A stretch of 7,784 nucleotides of DNA from Pseudomonadales bacterium (GTDB taxonomy: Bacteria > Pseudomonadota > Gammaproteobacteria > Pseudomonadales > Pseudohongiellaceae), in assembly GCA_022360535.1 (NCBI GenBank), contig JAKSCP010000465.1, forward strand, positions 1-7,784, read 5' to 3'. The translations under genes were made by a program, and so were the position numbers. This document shows positions 1 to 6,159 of the stretch, piece after piece. The notes beneath the pieces are model-generated. The model worked only from the letters and a program-made list of their open reading frames with translations, did not search any database and was not told where the DNA came from. Every line of letters starts with the position of its first letter. Position 1 is the first letter of the stretch.

Positions 1-43
1 CCGCGAATCTGTCAGCTAATTAGGCTGCTGACGACCAAATCTC

Positions 44-796
44 ATGTCCAGTCTGGAATCAAGCGCTCACCCCTCAGGGTCGAAGTTGCCACCCACTATG
101 GGTGGGGCCTCTGGCAATACCGTTGCGCGCCTGCAAGACATTCGTAAAAGCTACGACATGGGCACCATGTCGGTGGAAGTCTTGCATGGAATCAGCCTGG
201 ATTTCGAGGCCGGGGATTACATCACCATCATGGGTCCTTCAGGTTGTGGCAAATCCACTTTGATGAACATCCTGGGTTGCCTGGATCAGCCTACTTCCGG
301 CACTTATTTGTTAGGGGGTGAAGACACCTCGCAAATGAATGATGACGATCTTTCCCAAATACGCGGCGCGCGTCTCGGTTTCATCTTTCAATCCTACAAT
401 TTGATCCAACAGCTCAATGTGCTGGAAAACATCGAAATGCCCCTGTTTTATCAGGGCTATGGGGAAGCTGAGAGTCACGAAATCGCGTTGCAACTGGCCG
501 AGCGGGTAGGCCTGGCAGATCGGGTTGACCATAAACCTTTCGAGCTTTCAGGTGGACAACAACAAAGAGTGGCGATTGCCCGGGCTCTGTCTGTCGATCC
601 GCTGATTATCCTGGCGGATGAGCCCACCGGTAATCTGGATTCGAAGTCGGGCGCTGAGATTCTGAACCTGTTCGATGAATTGCACAGCCAGGGCAAGACT
701 CTGATCATGGTGACGCACTCCGATGAGTTGGCGGAACGGTCGCGTCGTAGAATCCGTCTGCACGACGGTCTGGTAGAAAGTGATGAGCGATCTTAG
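44..796 (+). CDS. MacB/LolD-type ABC transporter ATP-binding protein
   Basis: This is the cytoplasmic ATPase that powers the permease encoded directly downstream. All nucleotide-binding motifs are intact: Walker A GPSGCGKST (residues 64-72), Q-loop Gln116 in FIFQSYNL, signature LSGGQQQR (168-175), Walker B LIILADEP (187-194) with catalytic Glu193, D-loop GNLDS (196-200) and switch His225. The sequence between Walker A and signature, including ENIEMPLFYQGYG, is typical of the MacB/LolD/FtsE group, which drives mechanotransmission rather than substrate passage through the membrane. At 250 residues it is a little longer than usual, because about 28 residues, rich in Ser, Pro and Gly, precede the conserved core (VARLQDIRKSYDMG). 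No clear Shine-Dalgarno sequence precedes ATG 44, and Met19 (ATG at 98) is a possible alternative start. The gene overlaps the permease start by 14-17 bases, implying translational coupling. The adaptor (MacA/HlyD type) usually precedes such a pair and would lie before the window. The substrate is unknown. Confidence 0.95.
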   Translation: MSSLESSAHPSGSKLPPTMGGASGNTVARLQDIRKSYDMGTMSVEVLHGISLDFEAGDYITIMGPSGCGKSTLMNILGCLDQPTSGTYLLGGEDTSQMNDDDLSQIRGARLGFIFQSYNLIQQLNVLENIEMPLFYQGYGEAESHEIALQLAERVGLADRVDHKPFELSGGQQQRVAIARALSVDPLIILADEPTGNLDSKSGAEILNLFDELHSQGKTLIMVTHSDELAERSRRRIRLHDGLVESDERS

Positions 797-2132
797 TCTG
801 GAAACGCCCTTGGTGAATCAGCGCGGTCGACACCCATCCCGCTTCAACTTGTTACGCTTCAAAAAAATTACTCAGGTCGGCATCAAGAGCATTTACAGCC
901 ATGGTCTGCGTTCGCTATTAACAGTTCTGGGTATTGTTATCGGTGTCGCAGCCGTGATTGCCATGCTCGCGGTGAGTGAGGGTGCCAGCTTTGAAGCCCA
1001 ACAACAGTTTCGTGACCTGGGAGCGAGCAACATACTATTGAAAAGCGTGAAGCCGGCTGAGGTCGAAGAAACATCCCGGCAGGGATTTGGGCCGCCGCAG
1101 GCCATCGTGTATGGCCTGACCAATGGTGACATCCGCACGATTCAGGACACGATACCGGGAGTGAATAATGTCATTGCTTCCCGCATCGTGAAGAAGAATG
1201 TGTGGAATCTTGGCCTGAGCATGAACACGGACGTGGTAGGCACTACCATCGACTACCCGATTTCCCGAAATTACAACCTGCGATCAGGTCGCTTCTTCAC
1301 TCAAACTGAAGTCAGAGATCATGCCAATGTTGTAGTGCTCAGTGACGAAGTGGCTAACGTGTTGTTTCCCATAGACAATCCATTAGGAAAAACCATTCGT
1401 ATAGACAGTGACTACTACAATGTTGTGGGCATAATGGAGTCGGAAGGCTTTTCTAATCTGGGTCAGAATCAGGCTGGCAGTTCCAATGCTGCGCCAAGTC
1501 GAATTTTTATTCCCATCACTTCTTCCCGCAGTCGTTTCGGTGAAACCACCACCCGGCAGACAGCAGGCGGTATGGAATCAGAAACCGTCGAATTGCATGA
1601 GGCGATTATTCAGGTAGAAGACCAGGAAACGGTTATTCAGGTCGGTGAAGTAATCGAGCAAATACTGGAACGACGACATCGTGATGTGGACTATGCCATT
1701 GAGGTGCCGCTGGCTCTGCTCAGGCAAGCGGAGCAGAGTGCGCTGCGAGATCAGATCGTAGCTGGCGCCATCGCCGGTATCTCGCTGCTGGTTGGTGGTA
1801 TCGGGATTATGAATATCATGCTGGCCAGCGTGACCGAGCGAACACGGGAAATCGGAATTCGTCGCGCGCTGGGTGCCAAAAAGCGTGACATCATCACGCA
1901 GTTTCTTATCGAGGCGGTGATCCTGTCAGGGGTGGGCGGCCTCATCGGTGTGATACTGGGTGTCACGATTCCTTTCTTTATCTCCCTGTTCTGGGGTATG
2001 ACTACTATCGTTACGCCTGTGGCGCCCATATTGGCGTTTTCAATCTCCGCCCTTATCGGTGTAATCTTTGGCATCTATCCCAGCATGCGTGCGGCGGATA
2101 TGGATCCAGTAGAAGCGCTCAGGCATGAATAG
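783..2132 (+). CDS. MacB-type ABC transporter permease (MacB_PCD + FtsX domains)
   Basis: This inner-membrane subunit pairs with the preceding ATPase, probably as a dimer that works with a periplasmic adaptor and an outer-membrane channel. Residue numbers count from GTG 780. One membrane helix lies at about 45-66 (LLTVLGIVIGVAAVIAMLAV), followed by a large periplasmic domain (about 70-320) and three more helices at about 325-349, 373-402 and 412-433. This is the four-helix MacB topology. The cytoplasmic coupling segment TERTREIGIRRALGAKKRD (352-370) and the C-terminus DPVEALRHE are family hallmarks of the FtsX-like domain. E. coli MacB carries ATPase and permease in one chain; here they are separate genes. 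Starts GTG 780 and ATG 783 are adjacent; I chose the ATG. Both lie inside the end of the ATPase gene and neither has a strong Shine-Dalgarno, so coupling to upstream translation is likely. Export of a small molecule or peptide, or a lipoprotein-related role, cannot be told apart from sequence. Confidence 0.94.
   Translation: MSDLSLETPLVNQRGRHPSRFNLLRFKKITQVGIKSIYSHGLRSLLTVLGIVIGVAAVIAMLAVSEGASFEAQQQFRDLGASNILLKSVKPAEVEETSRQGFGPPQAIVYGLTNGDIRTIQDTIPGVNNVIASRIVKKNVWNLGLSMNTDVVGTTIDYPISRNYNLRSGRFFTQTEVRDHANVVVLSDEVANVLFPIDNPLGKTIRIDSDYYNVVGIMESEGFSNLGQNQAGSSNAAPSRIFIPITSSRSRFGETTTRQTAGGMESETVELHEAIIQVEDQETVIQVGEVIEQILERRHRDVDYAIEVPLALLRQAEQSALRDQIVAGAIAGISLLVGGIGIMNIMLASVTERTREIGIRRALGAKKRDIITQFLIEAVILSGVGGLIGVILGVTIPFFISLFWGMTTIVTPVAPILAFSISALIGVIFGIYPSMRAADMDPVEALRHE
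2106..2131 (+). repeat. Direct repeat copy 1 (3' end of permease gene)
   Basis: These 26 bases encode the permease's terminal PVEALRHE and most of its stop codon. They recur at 2249-2274 with three mismatches, all clustered at the Leu-Arg codons (CTC AGG here, CTT GCG in the second copy). The repeat period is 143 bases. The match is much too long to be chance. Confidence 0.85.
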
Positions 2133-2186
2133 AGTAGACATCCATGCCAGACTGCGGAGTCGTAAGTGGCACCAGCCCGACCATCC

Positions 2187-2238
2187 GTGGCCGGTCGTTC
2201 GTCGCTAGTCGAGCATGCTCGACTTGGCCTTCGGCCAC
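2187..2238. repeat. Nested palindromic (REP-like) element
   Basis: An outer inverted repeat, GTGGCCG (2187-2193) with CGGCCAC (2232-2238), encloses a perfect 16-base palindrome, GTCGAGCATGCTCGAC (2208-2223). A competing small hairpin, TGGCC-TTC-GGCCA, occupies 2225-2237. A further shell is possible with GAGTCG at 2157-2162 and CGACTC at 2241-2246. No T-tract follows, so this is not a classical intrinsic terminator. It resembles repetitive extragenic palindromes or a small non-autonomous mobile unit, but multiplicity in the genome cannot be judged from one copy. Confidence 0.55.
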
Positions 2239-2248
2239 CGCGACTCAC

Positions 2249-2274
2249 CCAGTAGAAGCGCTTGCGCATGAATA
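2249..2274 (+). repeat. Direct repeat copy 2 (orphan permease C-terminus relic)
   Basis: This stretch repeats 23 of 26 bases from the end of the permease gene. Read in the matching frame it gives PVEALAHE followed by a TAA stop, so it preserves a complete MacB-type C-terminus with no gene body in front of it. It lies 43 bases before the amidase start. It could be the remnant of a second, deleted tandem permease, or a copy made when the intervening palindromic segment was inserted. Confidence 0.75.
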
Positions 2275-2303
2275 AGCTGGTTTCGAATTCTCTGTTTTAA
2301 AGT

Positions 2304-2309
2304 CAGGAG
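2304..2309 (+). promoter_or_regulatory. Shine-Dalgarno of the amidase gene
   Basis: CAGGAG lies seven bases before ATG 2317, which supports that start and gives an N-terminus that reads as a clean signal peptide. Confidence 0.7.
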
Positions 2310-2316
2310 TGTATTC

Positions 2317-3975
2317 ATGAGGCTCGTTTCAATTTCGTTGAGTCTGATTCTCGTTTTTTCTGCTGTGACTGCGCCCTTGCTGGCTGCAGAAGACAATCGC
2401 TGGCAGCGCTACGACGAGTCCGCAGACCTTGCGGTCCTGGCCGCTCATGAAAATGAGCGCATGCACTATCTTTTGCTCAATTCCAAAGTGTTGGACAAGA
2501 ACACACTGTGGGAGCGATTTACAGATGAACTCAATAGCTTCGGTGCGGCACGTTATCAGGAGTTAAAGCCGTTAATTCTTGAAGCCAGTATCGCGGAACT
2601 GCAAGCCGCGGTTACGGTAGGAGAGTTGACGTACGAAGAACTCACCATTTTTTATCTGTATCGAATTCGCGACATTGAGAGTGACGACAGCGCTTACCTG
2701 AATGGAGTAATTGCCCTTAACCCACAGGCCATTGAGCGGGCCCGTGAACTCGATCATGCCCGAGCCAGCGCTTTGGAAATGGATCGTGACCCCATTTATG
2801 GCATGCCCGTCTTACTCAAAGACAATGTCAATGCAGAAGGTATGGCCACTACCGCGGGGGCGATTGCGCTGCAGAATAATTTCACCAACGATGCGTTCAT
2901 TACTGAGCGGCTGAAAGAGAAGGGTGCAATCATTCTCGGAAAAGCGAATCTCAGCGAATGGGCGTACTTCTTCTGCGACGATTGTCCTTCTGGTTACAGC
3001 GCGATGGGTGGTCAGACCCTTAATCCCTATGGTCGCCTTGAGTTCAATACCGGTGGTTCCAGCGCGGGCAGTGGGGCAACCATTGCTGCCAACTATGCGG
3101 TGGTGGCAGTGGGTTCGGAGACTTCTGGCTCCATTCTCTCGCCCTCCAGTGCCAACTCCCTGGTGGGGCTAAAACCCACCACTGGAAGCCTGAGCCGCAG
3201 CGGGGTCGTACCAATATCGGCGAGCCTGGATACAACCGGACCGATGACTCGGTCTGTTGCTGATGCCGTGGTTCTGTTCAACGCCATGACTGGCTACGAT
3301 CAGGCTGATACTGCTATGTCTCTGTTGAGCGAAGATATGTCTCTGATCTATCGGGAAGCCGACCTTGATGATAAACGGCTCGGCGCTCTGGATGTTTTTA
3401 TGGACAACAACTTCTACACGGATGCGCTGCGGCTGCTGGGTGAAAACGGTGCTGCTATCGTTGATGTAGTCATGCCCGAATACGATCGCGAAGGCTTTGG
3501 AGAACTGTTGGGTGTTGAAATGGTAAGAGACCTGGCGCTTTATCTTGAAAATTCTGCTGCAGACGATGTGATGATCGATTCGGTCAATTCGTTACAGACA
3601 TTCAATCTTGCTGACATGGATGTGCGTGCGCCTTACGGGCAGGCTGAAGTCGATCGCATGGTTGAGTTGAATTATACGGCCGAGGAAATGGAGGCGCTAA
3701 GAGCCCGTCTCCAGGACGGCGCGCGAGCTGCTATCGAAGAGTTATTTCAGAGTAATAATCTGGATGTGTTGCTCTCTGTGAATAACAGCACGGCGGGGTT
3801 TGCTGCCCTGGCCAGCTATCCAGCCTTAACCATTCCCATGGGCTATCAGGAAAACGGCCGTCCAGTGGGGCTAACCTTGATTGCACCGCCATTTAGCGAA
3901 CAATTGCTGATTGATGTAGGCGCCAGATTCGAAGCACTCACCAACGCCAGGCGCATTCCGGCAGACTACCAATAG
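2317..3975 (+). CDS. Secreted amidase-signature hydrolase (peptide amidase-like)
   Basis: An amidase-signature enzyme that hydrolyses a carboxamide with a Ser-cisSer-Lys triad. Lys168 lies in PVLLKDNVNAEG, cis-Ser248 in GGSSAGSG, and nucleophile Ser272 in GSETSGSILSPSSAN; the 24-residue spacing between the serines is that of the family. The following segment NSLVGLKPTTGSLSRSG and TTGPMTRSV resembles peptide amidase (Stenotrophomonas Pam) more than GatA. The C-terminal part (SYPALTIPMGY, then GRPVGLTLIAPPFSEQLL) is also typical. Residues 1 to about 24 form a signal peptide (MRL, a hydrophobic core, then LLAAED), so the enzyme is probably periplasmic and cannot be a GatA subunit. A helical extension (about 30-88) precedes the catalytic domain. 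The only two cysteines form a CDDC motif (220-223) and could be a disulfide. A good Shine-Dalgarno supports the start. The physiological substrate is unknown. The end overlaps the convergent fpr gene by 10 bases. Confidence 0.93.
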   Translation: MRLVSISLSLILVFSAVTAPLLAAEDNRWQRYDESADLAVLAAHENERMHYLLLNSKVLDKNTLWERFTDELNSFGAARYQELKPLILEASIAELQAAVTVGELTYEELTIFYLYRIRDIESDDSAYLNGVIALNPQAIERARELDHARASALEMDRDPIYGMPVLLKDNVNAEGMATTAGAIALQNNFTNDAFITERLKEKGAIILGKANLSEWAYFFCDDCPSGYSAMGGQTLNPYGRLEFNTGGSSAGSGATIAANYAVVAVGSETSGSILSPSSANSLVGLKPTTGSLSRSGVVPISASLDTTGPMTRSVADAVVLFNAMTGYDQADTAMSLLSEDMSLIYREADLDDKRLGALDVFMDNNFYTDALRLLGENGAAIVDVVMPEYDREGFGELLGVEMVRDLALYLENSAADDVMIDSVNSLQTFNLADMDVRAPYGQAEVDRMVELNYTAEEMEALRARLQDGARAAIEELFQSNNLDVLLSVNNSTAGFAALASYPALTIPMGYQENGRPVGLTLIAPPFSEQLLIDVGARFEALTNARRIPADYQ

Positions 3976-4709
3976 TTTTCAGTCGTGATGTGGCCGGGTG
4001 TGCGGCGTCGGTTTTTATTGAAGCCACGGGTTTTTAACAGCTCAGTCACGTCTTTCACCATGTCGGGATTTCCACACAGCATGAAGTGTGAGTGTTCTGG
4101 GCTCATCTCCAGATTCACCGCCGCTTCCAATGCGCCATTGTCTATTGAAGCCGGAATTCTGCCGGGTAGTGTATTGGGGACGTCCTCCCGGCTGACGAAC
4201 GCCTGGAACCGAAAGCGATCGCCGTAGCGATTGCCAATTGCGTCGATTAACTCCAGGTAACGCAGGTCCGCTTCGGTACGGACGGCATAGATGAGGGCAA
4301 TGGTTTCGAACCTTTGCCAGGGCTCATCGGTATTCAGAATTGAAAAGAAAGGTGCTACCCCGGTTCCTGTGCCTAACATCCACAAGTCGCGAGCGGGTGG
4401 GATTTCTTCCAGTACGAAAAAGCCATTGGACTGTTTTTTCACCCAGACTTTGTCGCCTGCTTCGAGTTTTACCAGTGCGTTGCTCAAAATACCGTCGGTA
4501 GCGGTGTAGAAGAAATACTCCAGTGGGTGTTGACCGGGCGAGCTCAAATGGGAATAGGGTCTGGCGACCCGCTCACCATCAATTTCCAAAGCCAGGCTGG
4601 TGAACTGTCCGGCTTTGTAGTCTGCGATATCAGCATCAATCTTCAGAGTGAACAGATTTTCAGTCCAGTGAATATTTTCAGATACTGTTCCTTCGATCCA
4701 CTCTGCCAT
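3966..4709 (-). CDS. fpr: Ferredoxin/flavodoxin-NADP+ reductase
   Basis: This cytoplasmic FAD enzyme moves electrons between NADPH and ferredoxin or flavodoxin, supplying reduced flavodoxin/ferredoxin for biosynthetic enzymes and oxidative-stress repair. It is nearly collinear with E. coli Fpr from the start (MAEWIEGTVSENIHW) to the C-terminal YW. FAD binding is shown by RPYS (50-53) with the preceding AGQFTSLALEIDGERV, and the NADP domain by GTGTGVAP (113-120) and CGNPDMV (212-218). Arg144, Arg174 and Arg184 fall at positions that I recall as binding the NADP 2'-phosphate in E. coli Fpr. The frame is open upstream to a TTG at 4778, but the ATG at 4709 gives 247 residues, against 248 in E. 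coli, and matches its N-terminus, so the shorter form is chosen. AGGCAGGCAG upstream is a weak Shine-Dalgarno. It is divergent from the symporter gene and overlaps the convergent amidase gene by 10 bases. Confidence 0.96.
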   Translation of the reverse strand: MAEWIEGTVSENIHWTENLFTLKIDADIADYKAGQFTSLALEIDGERVARPYSHLSSPGQHPLEYFFYTATDGILSNALVKLEAGDKVWVKKQSNGFFVLEEIPPARDLWMLGTGTGVAPFFSILNTDEPWQRFETIALIYAVRTEADLRYLELIDAIGNRYGDRFRFQAFVSREDVPNTLPGRIPASIDNGALEAAVNLEMSPEHSHFMLCGNPDMVKDVTELLKTRGFNKNRRRTPGHITTENYW

Positions 4710-4730
4710 TGATTCTGCCTGCCTGTGCTG

Positions 4731-4779
4731 CTTGATCGGACTGGAACTATGGTATGAATTTCTATAGGCTGCGATCAAG
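4731..4779. repeat. 8-bp inverted repeat upstream of fpr
   Basis: CTTGATCG (4731-4738) and CGATCAAG (4772-4779) are exact reverse complements 33 bases apart, just upstream of the fpr start. A weak minus-strand -10-like TATAGA lies between them at 4761-4766. Paired half-sites flanking a promoter can be operators, but an 8-bp match at this spacing has limited significance on its own. Confidence 0.35.
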
Positions 4780-4790
4780 TAAGTTGCCTC

Positions 4791-4823
4791 TTCGATTGAG
4801 TAAGCGCAGCAAACTCAATCGAA
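4791..4823. promoter_or_regulatory. Perfect 11-bp inverted repeat in the fpr/symporter spacer (possible operator)
   Basis: TTCGATTGAGT (4791-4801) and ACTCAATCGAA (4813-4823) are exact reverse complements separated by 11 bases. The site sits near the middle of the divergent spacer between fpr and the symporter, the usual place for a shared operator. Neither strand shows a T-tract after the stem, so a terminator is unlikely. The alternative is a hairpin in the 5' leader of either transcript. No regulator gene lies in the window. Confidence 0.55.
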
Positions 4824-4890
4824 AGCAAACAGCATAAAAATTACTGGCACTCAATAAAGTATCTCTATGAGCTGGTGCTGAAAGAATAAC

Positions 4891-4896
4891 AAGGAG
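4891..4896 (+). promoter_or_regulatory. Shine-Dalgarno that sets the symporter start
   Basis: AAGGAG ends at 4896 and is five bases from GTG 4902. The earlier in-frame GTG at 4896 overlaps this site and has no Shine-Dalgarno of its own, so translation should begin at 4902. Confidence 0.7.
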
Positions 4897-4901
4897 TGAG
4901 A

Positions 4902-6149
4902 GTGGGTTTTAGTTGGTTCGAAATAGCGTTATGGAAACGCATTCTGAGCGCCATGGTAGTGGGCGCGCTGGTTGGAGCGGTCTGGGGTCCCGGTGCAGAA
5001 AGCATTGGCTGGATTGGTGATCTTTTTATTCGCCTGATCTTTATGATCGTGGTGCCGCTGGTGTTTGTCACCATTGTCTCCGGAGTCGTGTCCATGGGTG
5101 ACCCGTCGAAGTTAGGGTCGCTTGGTGCCAAAACAATCATCCTTTACATGCTCACCACCCTGGTGGCGATCACCATAGGATTGTTTCTCGCTGCAGTGCT
5201 ACAGCCTGGTAATGGTGTCGATCTCACTGATGCGCCGCCTCAAGTCATGGCGGAGACTGTGCCCATCACTGAACGTTTGATGTCAATCGTTCCCGAAAAT
5301 CCCATCGGTGCGCTGGCAGAAGGGGATATCCTCGCCACTATTTTCTTTGCCATCCTGTTAGGTGTTGGTGTGTTGGCGGTGGGTGACCGAGCCAAACCCG
5401 TTGCTGATTTCATGGATGCCTCCAGTGAAGTCGTACTTAAAATTACCCACTGGATTATGGAAGTAGCACCTTTTGGTGTTTTTGCTTTGATCGCCAGGGT
5501 TACTGGTGCGCAGGGATTCGAAGTTTTACTGAATGCAGTAACTTTGGCGGTTACTGTGCTGCTTGCCTGCGTGCTTCATCTCATTATTATGCACGGCGCG
5601 ATCATTATGCGGTTCATGCTTAAGCTGTCACCGGTGATGTTCTTTCGCGGGGTGAGAGATGCCATGTTGGTGGCTTTTTCCACATCGTCCAGCGCAGCTA
5701 CGTTGCCAGTTTCCATGTCGGTCGCGGAAGAAAACCTGGGGGTTAAACCTATCATTGCTTCTACGGTGTTACCTCTGGGTGCAACCATTAACATGGATGG
5801 AACGGCGCTTTATGTCGGCATTGTTTCCGTCTTTGCTGCCCAGGCATTCGGCATCGATCTCACATTGGCCGATTATCTGTTGATGGCGGGTACTACTACG
5901 TTAGTTTCTGTTGGTACGGCGGCGGTACCCAGTGCGTCACTTTTCCTCATGTCAGCAGTGATGGACACAATCGGTATGTCACCAGATCAGATTGCTGTCA
6001 CCGTTGGATTTATCTTCATCATCGACCGGCCTCTGGATATGCTGCGCACGTCCATCAACATCGCGGGTGATCTCGCGGTTTCTACGGCGGTAGCAAACTG
6101 GGAACGGGAGTTTGATCGCGAGATATTCGACAAACCTCTCAAGTATTAG
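4902..6149 (+). CDS. Dicarboxylate/amino acid:cation symporter (DAACS/GltP family)
   Basis: An inner-membrane secondary transporter of the glutamate/aspartate symporter family that uses an ion gradient for uptake. Residue numbers count from GTG 4896; subtract 2 for the chosen start. HP1 carries the serine-rich loop STSSSAATLPVSM (262-274). TM7 has NMDGTALY (299-306), HP2 reads SVGTAAVPSASLF (338-350) and TM8 has DRPLDMLRTSINIAGD (377-392). By alignment with GltPh, Asp381 matches Asp394 (substrate amino group), Arg384 matches Arg397 (acidic side chain), and Asn388 and Asp392 match Asn401 and Asp405 (substrate and sodium). This predicts an acidic amino acid substrate rather than a C4-dicarboxylate of the DctA type. 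The segment VLPLGATINMDGTALY closely resembles animal EAATs. Val307 replaces the Glu that in EAATs links to proton/potassium coupling. Length (415) is normal for the bacterial family. A small gene follows 10 bases downstream. Confidence 0.93.
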   Translation: MGFSWFEIALWKRILSAMVVGALVGAVWGPGAESIGWIGDLFIRLIFMIVVPLVFVTIVSGVVSMGDPSKLGSLGAKTIILYMLTTLVAITIGLFLAAVLQPGNGVDLTDAPPQVMAETVPITERLMSIVPENPIGALAEGDILATIFFAILLGVGVLAVGDRAKPVADFMDASSEVVLKITHWIMEVAPFGVFALIARVTGAQGFEVLLNAVTLAVTVLLACVLHLIIMHGAIIMRFMLKLSPVMFFRGVRDAMLVAFSTSSSAATLPVSMSVAEENLGVKPIIASTVLPLGATINMDGTALYVGIVSVFAAQAFGIDLTLADYLLMAGTTTLVSVGTAAVPSASLFLMSAVMDTIGMSPDQIAVTVGFIFIIDRPLDMLRTSINIAGDLAVSTAVANWEREFDREIFDKPLKY

Positions 6150-6159
6150 TCTTTGAAAA

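Noticed and set aside
1..43. Tail of an upstream gene, for example RESVS then TAA at 17-19, or ANLSAN then TAG at 21-23.
   Set aside because: Two frames end here within a few codons and neither piece is long enough to recognise. An adaptor gene upstream is expected from the family but not shown.
1751..2074. Minus-strand 107-codon frame opposite the permease.
   Set aside because: It is the antisense shadow of the FtsX-like domain, whose protein motifs are unmistakable on the plus strand.
2208..2238. Palindromes after the permease as a rho-independent terminator.
   Set aside because: The stems are GC-rich but are not followed by a run of T on either strand.
2075..2269. Minus-strand 64-codon reading frame across the palindromic spacer.
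   Set aside because: It runs over the permease 3' end and the inverted repeats, is Arg/Ser-rich and has no ribosome-binding site. It is best explained as a by-product of the repeat sequence.
4710..4778. Longer Fpr protein starting at TTG 4778.
   Set aside because: The 23 extra residues have no counterpart in E. coli Fpr, the start codon is rare, and Met at 4709 aligns exactly with the known N-terminus.
4845..4860. TGGCAC upstream of the symporter as a sigma54 -24 element, as known for some dctA genes.
   Set aside because: The required GC of the -12 element is missing at the right spacing (AG is found there).
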